Source: Mytilisepta virgata (lineage: Eukaryota; Mollusca; Bivalvia; Mytilida; Mytilidae). Taken from it: 64,000 nt of DNA. The translations under genes and the position numbers were made by a program. How positions within the stretch are numbered: the first letter of the stretch is position 1; the number at the start of each line of letters is the position of its first letter. The stretch covers positions 44,830,841-44,894,840 of the forward strand of contig CM051513.1 of NCBI GenBank assembly GCA_028015205.1, read 5' to 3'. Positions 55,517 to 64,000 of this stretch are shown in pieces. Below the pieces are notes generated by a model. It had not been told where the DNA came from, searched no databases, and worked only from the letters and a program-made list of their open reading frames with translations.

Positions 55517-58500
55517 TTAAATATCTAAGGGTGTCGTAGACACCCCGTCCGCCAAAACTTTACGTTTTGGGTAAAAGTACGAAAAACCAGCTCGCTCTTG
55601 CAAGTAGGTATAGATTTGGTTGTCTACAGAGCGAAACCCTCTGTTGGTTCCGGAGCCAGAGTTCTTCGACAGGAGAACGTCCATGTATTTCTCCTTGTTG
55701 ATGTCGTTTGTTCTCCTGTTGACTCCTTTACAGCTGAACTTGGTTTCGTCTCCAAAGCAGAAGTACGTCTTGCTACACAGGGCAATCATCCCGTCACCAC
55801 TGAATTCTGTCTTGAATAGTCCTGGAGTCCTCTTGTCCCAAGCAGCCAGTTGTGGTGTGTCGGTACGGGGAAACCAATTCTTCTTCTCTGCTTCAAAGCG
55901 CCGACGCAACTCCGGTTTGATCACTTCCTCCAAACTATCGCCAGAGAGAGCCATGTAGGCACTGTCGGTGTCCATTGCACAATATTGATAATCACGGCGA
56001 TCCACAAAAACGTCCATAAAATCGTAATAAAATTCCAACATCCGAAGCTTGGCGTACTGGTAAACGAAACACCCAATGTGCATGGGCAGGTCCAGGTGTA
56101 TGGTCTTCTTACTCATTTCCACTTCGAAAGTTTTGTCACTCAGCTGGTTGCACCGGCGGAAAGAAGGATCCACGAGGTAGCGACTGATCTGGTGTTCCTG
56201 GCAGTAAATCACATCCGTGTGTCTTTCCTTGTTGGTCACCGTCTTGCCGTAGCTGGAATTTCCCCTCAGTTTCTCGTTTTCGGCAATTATCTTCTTATTT
56301 GGGTCGGTATCTCCGGCTCGCCTGGCATCACTGACTTGATCTCCGAAGGCTCTGAAACACGCCGATGGTGTGTACTCCACCACTTGGTAAATCTTGGTGA
56401 CTTTCAGTCCGTGGTTGACGTACCATTTCAGCAACGGGGATATCACCATGATCTTCTCTCCAAACATGCTGCCGATTAAAGACTTTCTAGGCTGGGACAT
56501 GATTCCTTTTTCTTCTGCATAACTCTTCATGTGGTCCCCAATGTCGTCTCTGGACACATCCACGTTCTTGAAGACTGGAGGCATTTCTGCAAATTTTGAC
56601 TTTAGGTCCTCAGGTACGTGCAGGTCCACTTCTAAGGCACCAAACAACTTGTCCTCCATCACGGCTCTCATGATGTCGTCTTCGGTCATGGTGGCGAAAC
56701 GATCGCAGGGTCTCTGTCTCTGAGACACGAAGGTCTTGATTCCTTGGTCTTCTTTCTTTAACCGATCCCATTCGCACTCCCACATCTGTTTCACTTGGTA
56801 GTCGTTTTCTGTAATGTACTCTATTTTTTCTCGGGTGGCCTTGTTTAATTCTTCCAAGCTCTTTCCGTTCAACGGGTTTTCTGTCTTTCCCCGAGTCAGG
56901 CGACAACAATGTCCGTGCCACAGGCAGCCCTGGAACTCGTAAACTGTATTAGTATCCTTACAGTAGCCGTCCACGGGAAGGCGCCGACGTCCGATCAGTT
57001 TTTCCGTGTCGTTCCCCTGGTGACGTATGTGGTGTCCTGTCTCCTTGGCTTCCCATTCCATCCACTCGATTGCCATTCTTTCGTACCTTCGAGGTGTCTG
57101 TCTTTTAAAATGGTCCTCGCTCTTGCGTCGGACGAAGTGACCCGTTGGCATATCCTGCATGATGCTCCACAGGTACAAAGCATTGGCGTCCACACCGTAG
57201 ATCTTCTTGCACGGTTTTGGGTCTTCGTATTCAGCAGGCCGGATGAAGGTCTGGTCTTTCTCGTGGTATCTGTGGAAGACGATGCTGGGTCCACCCACTA
57301 TGTTTTCTTTGTATAACTCGTACAGATCTTTGTTCTTCTCGTCCGGAACGGTGAAATAATCGGATAGACCATCGAACATGGTTTTCAGTGTGAGTCCCGG
57401 TACGCTGATGCCGTGTTTAAACATGTCCACCTTCAATCCCTTGTAATATACAAACATCTTCTCGATGGCTTCCAGCATGGGCTCCACGTCTTTGTTGTTG
57501 TACCATATCAGGAACTCTTTCACGTTCTTCATTTTCTTTTCCTGCCAGACTTGGCGACACAGCTGGTACTCTTCGGGTGCAATGTTCTCGTTTTTCAGCG
57601 TACTGAAAAATGCCTGGTGTGGTGGTAACTCCGTCACTGCCAACTTGTCTAAACCCGTCATCCACTCGTATGGAAAAAATCCTTTCTCTTCCGCACAGCC
57701 GTAGGCTTTCAAAAACTGTGAGTAACTAAAGCCGGGCGCCAGGTAGTTGGTGATGTCCAAAAATTTCAACTTCTCCGTCTTGATACACATGAAATTGTTA
57801 TTGCGCTTCACTGTATACTTTATCTTGTGACTTTCCACCAGACGAGTGAAGAAATCTATCTTCATGGCGTTCACGTCGTATTTCCCGGTGTTGAACCCAA
57901 TCACGGGTAATTCTTGGAGATGTCGTTCTAGTTGCTGCTTCAACTTGTACAGGTGATGTTTCTTTTCCTGGCGTTCTCGCTCTTCGTCGTCTTGGTATTC
58001 TTCCAGGTCCCGGTCCAGTCTCTCTTGGATCTCTTCAAATACACCAGCGTACCTGGGCATCAGTAGGCGAAAGGCTTTGTCACTTATTTCTGTCAAATGT
58101 ATCAAACACGAATCAACTGTTTCACTGCTATCGCCTTCGGACACGAAACAAATTGGCTCTGTAAACTCCGGTACGTTGGAACACACGGAAACGCTGAGCA
58201 AAACGTGTTGACTGGTCCATTCCAATTTATCCGACCTCGGTTTGTCTGTAGGTTGAAGCATCGCCTCTATATCGTAGGTGGCTCTGTACGGATAATATCT
58301 GTCTTCTACCGGAACTTGGATTCCTTCGTCCTCCAAACGTTCGAACACTGTCTGTGGTGTATGGTACACTCCGCCGGGGTATTTGTAGAGTACTTCGCCG
58401 GTGCAGGTTCTCTCGTGTCTATGAAGCATACCCACATGCTTCCACATCTTGTCACATTTTGAACACAGGTAACTGTGGCTGTATTTCTCCATGTTGCTGA

Positions 58501-59710
58501 CATAACTAAAATGGTTGTCGTACAAATTCAAGTTCATGGTGTCCTGGAAACTGTAAGGAGAACGTCGTACTAATCTCGCCGCTACGTCGCCGTCTTCTGT
58601 CTCTTGAAGATCGTACACACAGATGTTGAGTTGGAACAGTGGTTCGATGTACGCCAAATCGTCTAAACAAATCCCCTTGAAATCACCGCCGGCCATTTCT
58701 GTCTTCTGCAAATATTGGCGATGGTAAGTCTTGGCAGGTACTTCTACGTCTTTCACGGGAGCTCCACGGTGGACGGCCAAACATCGGAAAAAACACAAAT
58801 TGTCATTATATGGCCCATGGGATCCAGCAACCAGTGCGACGACACCACGGTTTTTCAAAATGAAGTCTGGTAACACGACTCTGGCTCCTATGGGATGTTC
58901 CACCAACTTGTTGACATAAAACGTGGCATTTGTCAGTAAATGCACCACCCACTTGGTATCTGGTCTCTGCTGCCGGATGAACTCCAAAATGTCGTGACGG
59001 CTCAATTCTTCCAGAAACTGCTCTATGTCTTCTTCGTTTCTTATCAGGTGTGGTATGTTGAAAAACCTGGCGTTGTTCTGGCTGGAATGGAAGTATCTAA
59101 GTTCTCCGGTCTCTACGTTCCTCAGTACAAAGCCAAACGACACGTTGATCTTGAAGGCCGTGGTCTGCAGTTCGAACATGTGGCGAACCATGTCAGGAAA
59201 GGTACCAGTTGTAATTTCGTTCAACGTAAAGTTGAACCGATCCTGGACACGGTTGCCGGTATTTTCTTCTGTCCGGATGGTCTGCCAGTGTCTCAGGTAC
59301 AAAACCCTGGTATCGGGATCTTCTGGCAATACGTCTGGCTGAAGGTTGATGGCTGTCTTCACTGGTAGGTTGTCTGGTCTGCTCATCCTGCGTCTTTCCG
59401 CACTGGGGCCAGGTAGTGGCGAGGCTGGTCTCTTGACTGGTTTCATCATCCTGGGCTTGGCATCTGGCTTGGTATGCAACAGTCTGTGGCGAGCAAGGTT
59501 GTCCGATCTGTTAAAGTACTGCCCACAGTCTGGACACTCCAGGGTGTACTGGTGGGACTCCTGGTGGCGATTCCTGACATCTGCTCTGGTAAACTCCTTT
59601 CCACATACCTGGCATGAATACGTCTGGTCCGCAACAGCATGTGTCTTCTGGTGGCGAATCAGGCTTCTCTTCTCCGTAAACGTCTTACTGCACTTCTCGC
59701 AAGAGAACAT
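55517..59710 (-). CDS. pPolB: Protein-primed-type family B DNA polymerase with C2H2 fingers (right copy)
   Basis: A complete second copy, 1397 residues, with its ATG at 59710 on the minus strand. All fingers, exonuclease and polymerase motifs are as in the left copy. Only two residues differ: Gly to Ser near 1062 (MKSYAEEK here) and Ala to Val near 1263 (EEVIKPEL here), neither in a catalytic motif. Both genes point towards the centre. Near-identity over 4.2 kb means either a very recent origin of the palindrome or continuing gene conversion between arms. Confidence 0.92.
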   Translation of the reverse strand: MFSCEKCSKTFTEKRSLIRHQKTHAVADQTYSCQVCGKEFTRADVRNRHQESHQYTLECPDCGQYFNRSDNLARHRLLHTKPDAKPRMMKPVKRPASPLPGPSAERRRMSRPDNLPVKTAINLQPDVLPEDPDTRVLYLRHWQTIRTEENTGNRVQDRFNFTLNEITTGTFPDMVRHMFELQTTAFKINVSFGFVLRNVETGELRYFHSSQNNARFFNIPHLIRNEEDIEQFLEELSRHDILEFIRQQRPDTKWVVHLLTNATFYVNKLVEHPIGARVVLPDFILKNRGVVALVAGSHGPYNDNLCFFRCLAVHRGAPVKDVEVPAKTYHRQYLQKTEMAGGDFKGICLDDLAYIEPLFQLNICVYDLQETEDGDVAARLVRRSPYSFQDTMNLNLYDNHFSYVSNMEKYSHSYLCSKCDKMWKHVGMLHRHERTCTGEVLYKYPGGVYHTPQTVFERLEDEGIQVPVEDRYYPYRATYDIEAMLQPTDKPRSDKLEWTSQHVLLSVSVCSNVPEFTEPICFVSEGDSSETVDSCLIHLTEISDKAFRLLMPRYAGVFEEIQERLDRDLEEYQDDEERERQEKKHHLYKLKQQLERHLQELPVIGFNTGKYDVNAMKIDFFTRLVESHKIKYTVKRNNNFMCIKTEKLKFLDITNYLAPGFSYSQFLKAYGCAEEKGFFPYEWMTGLDKLAVTELPPHQAFFSTLKNENIAPEEYQLCRQVWQEKKMKNVKEFLIWYNNKDVEPMLEAIEKMFVYYKGLKVDMFKHGISVPGLTLKTMFDGLSDYFTVPDEKNKDLYELYKENIVGGPSIVFHRYHEKDQTFIRPAEYEDPKPCKKIYGVDANALYLWSIMQDMPTGHFVRRKSEDHFKRQTPRRYERMAIEWMEWEAKETGHHIRHQGNDTEKLIGRRRLPVDGYCKDTNTVYEFQGCLWHGHCCRLTRGKTENPLNGKSLEELNKATREKIEYITENDYQVKQMWECEWDRLKKEDQGIKTFVSQRQRPCDRFATMTEDDIMRAVMEDKLFGALEVDLHVPEDLKSKFAEMPPVFKNVDVSRDDIGDHMKSYAEEKGIMSQPRKSLIGSMFGEKIMVISPLLKWYVNHGLKVTKIYQVVEYTPSACFRAFGDQVSDARRAGDTDPNKKIIAENEKLRGNSSYGKTVTNKERHTDVIYCQEHQISRYLVDPSFRRCNQLSDKTFEVEMSKKTIHLDLPMHIGCFVYQYAKLRMLEFYYDFMDVFVDRRDYQYCAMDTDSAYMALSGDSLEEVIKPELRRRFEAEKKNWFPRTDTPQLAAWDKRTPGLFKTEFSGDGMIALCSKTYFCFGDETKFSCKGVNRRTNDINKEKYMDVLLSKNSGSGTNRGFRSVDNQIYTYLQERAGFSYFYPKRKVLADGVSTTPLDI

Positions 59711-59714
59711 AGTC

Positions 59715-59925
59715 GTTACCTTTTCAAAAGAGAACACCAAGGGTGTCTTCGCTCAGGTCCGCGTCGACCAAAATTTTCGATTTTTTCCTGAACGCGGACG
59801 GAATAGAGAGCACCATGGGTGTCTTCGTTCAGGTCATCGTCGACCGAAATTTTCGATTTTTTTTTCCTGAACGCGGACGTAAAAGAGGGCACCATGAGTG
59901 TCTACGCTCAGGTCCGCGTCCACCG
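59715..59925 (-). repeat. Tandem repeat of about 80 bp upstream of the right polymerase
   Basis: Mirror of 47660-47870. Confidence 0.75.
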
Positions 59926-59994
59926 ACATGTTTCAACACGTTTTCTAATGGAAATTTCCATGACGTCACATTAACGGGATCCAACATGGACGCC

Positions 59995-60240
59995 AAAAAA
60001 TATAAAAAATAAAAATAATAATAATAAAAAATAAAAAAAATTAAAAATTAAAAAATTAAAAAAATAAAAATAATAATAATAAAAATTAAAAAAAATAATA
60101 ATAAAAAAAAATATTATATATAAAAAAAAAAAATAATAAAAAATTAAAAAAATATGTAAATATATTAAATAAAAAAAAATATGATAATATAAATAGAAAA
60201 AAAATTATAAAATAATAAAATACTTACCTAACCCTACAAT
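59995..60240. other. A-rich low-complexity stretch (right arm)
   Basis: Mirror of 47345-47590. Confidence 0.7.
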
Positions 60241-60248
60241 AATCTTAT

Positions 60249-60349
60249 CCCTAACACTAGTACCACTTCAAAGTCATAAGGGATTGAAACCAATCCACCC
60301 TTTGAAACATGACTTTGAAGCAGGCTGCAAAGCAGAACTAGTGTTAGGG
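60249..60349. repeat. Mirror copy of the CCCTAACACTAGT stem-loop
   Basis: Inverse of 47235-47335 in the right arm. Confidence 0.8.
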
Positions 60350-60784
60350 TAAACGATTGTCTTTAGGGTGCTTTCAGGTCTGAGTACAGAGCAGCGTTGA
60401 GCAGCAAAGAACAAGAGATGAGCAGCGATGACGAACAGCAACAAGCCTGAGTAGCCATGAGCAGCAAAGAACGGGATGGGGCAAGAGAAGAGAAACTAAG
60501 TGAATGCAATGAAATGGACCGCCGTTGCTAAGGCGGTTGCTAAGGATACCCCTCCATTGGTGACAAGCATCACTTGGAGGTAAGGGGACATAATCCAATC
60601 CTAGTCCTCACAGAAAACAGCACCCCCACAGTTGAAAAGAGCGGGATAAGGGGAGATAATCCAATAGTGTACTTCGTATACTCTCGGACTTCGACATATC
60701 AGTGAGAGTATCAGACCGATGAAAGAACCAGAGACGACCGAGAAATGCGGGAAAAGGGGAGATAATTCAATCTGGTGAAGCATG
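60350..60784. repeat. Outer arm module (right)
   Basis: Mirror of 46801-47234. Confidence 0.7.
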
Positions 60785-61195
60785 AAACTTCCGGGTCCGT
60801 GACTTGCGTCACTTCCGTCAATGGAGAAAACCCACTACTTCCGGTTGCACCAACCACTTCCGGTTCCGCCCGAACATGCGCAGACCACACATCCGGGTCC
60901 TACCACGTGACTTTCGTCACTTCCGTCAACAAATGGCGGAAAAAACACCCTACTTCCGGTTGCGCAAACCACTTCCGGGTACTTCCGGTTCTTGAACATG
61001 CGCAGAACACACATCCGGGTCCTACCACGTGACTTACGTCACTTCCGTCAACAAAGGGCGGAAAAAAACACCCACTTCCGGTTGCGCATGCGCGCAAAAA
61101 TCACTTCCGGTTCCGGTCACCTGAGTTCCGGTTCCGGTCACGTCACTTCCGGTGACGTCATTTCCGGTTGACGTCACTTCCGGTAGCACCACCTC
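60785..61195. promoter_or_regulatory. CpG-rich terminal cluster of ETS, CRE, NRF1 and E-box motifs (right)
   Basis: Mirror of 46410-46800 with one additional CCGGAAGT/CRE unit near 61140-61160. Confidence 0.7.
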
Positions 61196-61238
61196 AGCAC
61201 CACCTCAAATGCGACCTGAACTGTGCCCACATACTACT

Positions 61239-61244
61239 TGCATG
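61239..61244. repeat. 6-bp target-site duplication, right
   Basis: TGCATG directly after the terminal CATACTACT; matches 46355-46360. Confidence 0.85.
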
Positions 61245-61890
61245 TTAATCAAAGCTCAAACTTCTTTTCTTAAAACTATTTATATTTAAATTACAGATTT
61301 GTACACGATGTTTAATTGTATATTTTTTTTATTTTTATTTAATTTGCTTGACCTTAACAGGTGAAAATGCAAATAAATAAATTAGCTATATTTTTATAAA
61401 TTACTTTATTAACTCATTACGGTTAAGCAAACATAAAATAACAAATTCTAGTATATTATATGAGCCTTGACCATAAGTTTAGATAAAATATAATATCAAG
61501 CAGACCTTTAGTTTATTAAGGATTCTTTTGGTATAAGGATCAGTGATTTTTGTTTTTATTTCCTTTTTAATAATTTTTTTATTTTTTTTTTAAATTTATC
61601 ATGATATATATAAAATTTTCCTTGCAAAAATTATTAATACAATGTTTTTAATAAAAAAAAAATATTCCGCCCTAAGTTATTCTATGAATAATCGCAAATC
61701 ACATTATTTTGATATTTAATTATCATTCTGCTCATCACCAAAAATTAGTTTTTTTTTCAAAATACGAATTTCAAACTACCTAGTCTATTACAGAATAATG
61801 GAACACAAAATACGTATCCCAATCAACACCGTGGTTTAGGAGCATAATGCTCAGAAATAGATTTCAAAATATTTTGAAATTTTTGCATCT
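61245..61890. other. No gene seen
   Basis: AT-rich flank of the palindromic element; no exon or repeat recognised. Confidence 0.35.
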
Positions 61891-61894
61891 TGTA

Positions 61895-62620
61895 GACAAT
61901 AGAACTATCCCGCTAGGAACAAACCCGGTTACAACCTAGCCGCAAGAGTACAAACCCTTATTGATTTCATAAATCGCACATTTCTGTATTTTTACCGTCC
62001 CGAAGATGAAAGTCTTGTTGGAACAAAAGGCCGTGCAAGTATTTTGCAATACATACCTTAGAAAAGCGAAATTTGGTGTCAAATTGTGGATGCTTTGTGA
62101 AGCAGTTATGGGTTATATACTGCAAATTTAGGAAACAAATATGAACCAGAAAACCTGCAGGAACAAGGTAAAAATGTTGTAATTAAATTAATACGAAATG
62201 CTTCCTTACTTGGCAAAGGATTCCACATTTTTACTGAAAATTTCTTTGGATCTGTGAACCTTGCTCGCGTGCTACTGGAAGACAATTCTTTTCTCGATGG
62301 AACATTAAAACAATCAGCGAACTTAATGCCGGCCAGGTAGTCTATGGCAGAAACGGCCAAATGTTAAAATGTGATAACAGTGATGGGATCCGTAGTTGAA
62401 AGCCAGTTAAACGTAATACACACAACTTTCGATGACGCCTTTATTGCCGCTTATTAGAAGCCACGAGTTGTTAATCTGTATAACCGTTTTATGGGTAGGC
62501 TCAATCTTTCCGACCAAATGCTTAGCTTATATATTGATAAAAGAATATTTCAAAAGTCTGGAAAAAATTATTTTACACATATTTCACCAGATTCTGTTGA
62601 ATTCGTATATTTAGGGTCCC
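61895..62620 (+). pseudogene. Relic of a piggyBac-like (DDE_Tnp_1_7) transposase
   Basis: Pieces in changing frames follow the family order: FYRPEDESLVGTKGRASILQ with QYIP (about 61980-62060; family pattern DExMxxFKGRxxxxQYxP), KFGVKLWMLCEAVMGYIL, then GKGFHIFTENFFGSVNLARV (about 62212) and NRFMGRLNLSDQML (about 62480). Stops and frameshifts separate them. The second catalytic Asp of the family appears as Glu (TENFF) and the third as Asn (LNLSDQ), so it is inactive. Its terminal repeats were not found. Confidence 0.7.
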
Positions 62621-62675
62621 GCATAGGACCCTATAGTTTTCACTGCATCCGTCTGTCCGTCAACAATTGTTTTTA
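62621..62675. repeat. Start of an interspersed repeat
   Basis: 'gggtcccgcataggacccta' contains an inverted GGGTCC/GGACCC pair and leads straight into the tandem repeat. I recall similar text as frequent in bivalve DNA. Confidence 0.35.
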
Positions 62676-63190
62676 GCTCCCTAGATTCTACATTTCTCAA
62701 CAGATTTTAATTAAATTTATATTGAAGGGGTATATCGGCAATACCTTGATTAAGTTCGAAAAAGAGCGTTATCGGATATTTTTTTTTGGGAGTCACTGCC
62801 TTTGACTTAGTTTTTCCCTATCAACTTCTTCTTAGCGCTCTCCATTCTACATTTCTCAATAGATTTCATACAAATTTATGTGGAATGTGTATATGGGAAA
62901 TACCTTGATCAATGTAGAAAAGGAGCGCCATCGGATAATATTTGTGGGAGTAACTGTCCTTGACTTAAATTTTCCGTATCAACTTCTTGTTAGCGCTATA
63001 TATTCTACATTTCTCAACGGATTTCATCTAAATTTATGTGGAAGGTGTATATGGGCAATACATTGATCAAGTTCGAAAACGAGCACTATCGGATAATGTT
63101 TGTGGTTGTTACTGCCCTTGACTTAGTATTTTCCCTATCAACTTCTTGTTAGCGCTCTAAATTCTACATTTTTTTCCATTTTAACCAAGT
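62676..63190. repeat. Tandem repeat, period about 160 bp, about three copies
   Basis: Copies start near 62676, 62837, 62993 and 63153 with 'attctacatttctcaa', and share 'aataccttgatcaa', 'gcgccatcggataat' and 'tatcaacttcttgttagcgct'. Non-coding. Confidence 0.85.
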
Positions 63191-63703
63191 TTATTTGAAA
63201 GTTGTATATTGACAATGCCCTATCAGTCACTTGAAATATTTTTCTGTTCTCTACAACAATATATATGCAGTGGGTGCCGTTGTGATGATCACATCACACT
63301 ATTCTAGTTTGTACTATCAATATACTTACAATACTCCGGGCTTGTCTCGTTTGGAATTGATATAATCTGTTATTCAGAGTCTGTCTGTAGAACATTTGAG
63401 AAAAAAAAATTACAACGTGAGACGACATATTTGTAAAGTGCAAGGAGGAAAGCTAAAAGACACGTTTAAATACATCAAAATTATATTTTTATTAATTACG
63501 GTAAACATGATTTAAAAAAAAAGACTTGTAAAATTATGTTATTTCAAGATTTTTAACGTACGCTTTAAAACAAATCGGTATGTAACCACCGCCGATACCC
63601 CGGAAAATAGAGAATACATGATGGTGATATTTATACAATTTTACAAAGTTCTGAACAGTATATAAGGTGTGAAAAAGCCAACAATCTGCAAATCACTTGG
63701 ATG
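63191..63703. other. 3' flank of the terminal exon; AATAAA at 63488-63493 on the minus strand
   Basis: AT-rich; the only notable item is a polyadenylation signal on the minus strand about 210 bases after the stop at 63704. Confidence 0.4.
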
Positions 63704-63799
63704 TCAACCATGATATGACTCGTACACAGGACTTCGTACATGGGTTTTCATCGGCTGTAACGATGTCTCTAGATCTTCTTTCAGAGTAAGGAGTGGAAC
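63704..63799 (-). CDS. Probable terminal exon of a minus-strand host gene
   Basis: Minus strand: 'ctgaacag' acceptor, phase 0, then 31 codons (VPLLTLKEDLETSLQPMKTH, then VRSPVYESYHG) to TGA. Balanced composition against an AT-rich background and a downstream AATAAA support it. The rest of the gene lies beyond the window. Function unknown. Confidence 0.5.
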   Translation of the reverse strand, partial: VPLLTLKEDLETSLQPMKTHVRSPVYESYHG

Positions 63800-64000
63800 C
63801 TGTTCAGTTTAAAAATATTAAAAAAATATTGATGTACAACTTTTGCGAATTTCTGTAATTTGGCTTCTTCCCGTCCCTCTGTATATAAACGCTTAGTACT
63901 AATCAGAAAGCTTGAACGTCCAGTAGTATATTTTTTCTCTCATAAAGTTGATAATAAAATTCTTCGGTACCAATTTTGATGCACAAGATGTGCACATTTC

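Larger units (their letters stand above)
46361..61238. mobile_element. Palindromic Polinton-like element, 14.9 kb
   Basis: The ends AGTAGTATGTGGGCACAG and its inverse, flanked by TGCATG on both sides, define one insertion. Nearly the whole element is two inverted arms (46361-53546 and 54039-61238) around a 492-base non-palindromic spacer. Each arm carries a promoter-like terminal cluster, a T-rich stretch, a family B DNA polymerase gene pointing towards the centre, an A-rich stretch, a tRNA-like relic and repeated modules. The 6-bp duplication, AG start, long inverted repeats and protein-primed-type polymerase fit Polintons/Mavericks. No integrase, ATPase, protease or capsid gene is visible, so it is probably dependent on another element. 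Confidence 0.85.
54039..61238 (-). repeat. Right inverted arm of the palindromic element
   Basis: Reverse complement of the left arm. It has about 14 extra bases in the outer promoter-like cluster (an additional GTCACCGGAAGTGA unit) and a few substitutions. Confidence 0.95.

Noticed and set aside
46361..61238. Palindrome as a sequencing or assembly artefact (missed hairpin adapter)
   Set aside because: The two arms differ at several bases and by about 14 bases near the outer end, the centre is a non-palindromic 492-bp spacer, the flanks are unrelated, and an exact 6-bp duplication brackets it. Long-read confirmation would still be decisive.

Overview
The window looks like nuclear DNA of a marine bivalve, most likely a mussel (Mytilidae). 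It is AT-rich and intron-rich, has no bacterial gene organisation, and is crowded with invertebrate-type mobile DNA: RNase H-bearing I-group LINEs ending in (AATC)n, tRNA-headed SINEs with a conserved core, a Crypton-type tyrosine recombinase, a piggyBac relic and several 160-167 bp tandem repeats. The species call is inference.

About 2.1-33.1 kb (minus strand): a chain of small exons with good splice signals seems to form one host gene. It starts with an ATG exon at 33081, downstream of an NRF1-like/CRE-like promoter patch, and runs leftwards past a repetitive Asp-rich exon (18758-19387) to PWWP-like exons at 2139-2690. Five consecutive exons (20443 down to 17548) are phase-compatible. The introns carry a decayed LINE (LINE A, 7494-17039) interrupted by a Crypton-like insertion (8965-11841), a 59-60 bp minisatellite (22.2-32.4 kb), and a nearly intact LINE (LINE B, 23810-30534) inserted into that minisatellite. 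All the main insertions can be bounded by target-site duplications or by comparison between copies.

About 33.1-46.3 kb: mostly unique AT-rich sequence with a LINE 3'-end relic, two related non-autonomous DNA elements, two SINEs, a 215-codon gene with tandem LPPDY motifs (minus), one probable terminal exon on the minus strand (39.5 kb) and one on the plus strand (43.4 kb).

46361-61238: the most striking feature, a 14,878 bp near-perfect palindrome. It has an exact 6-bp target-site duplication (TGCATG) and AGTAGTATG...CATACTACT ends, which fits a Polinton/Maverick-type integration. Each roughly 7.2 kb arm carries one complete protein-primed-type family B DNA polymerase with N-terminal C2H2 fingers; the two copies differ at two residues. 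The arms are separated by 492 bp that is mostly degenerate TTAGGG-like sequence. No integrase, capsid, ATPase or protease gene is visible. Each outer end has a CpG-rich cluster of ETS, CRE, NRF1 and E-box motifs. I read this as a head-to-head (snap-back-like) derivative of a protein-primed virus-like transposon, presumably integrated in trans.

61.2-64 kb: a broken piggyBac-like transposase, a roughly 160 bp tandem repeat, and the probable last exon of another minus-strand host gene.
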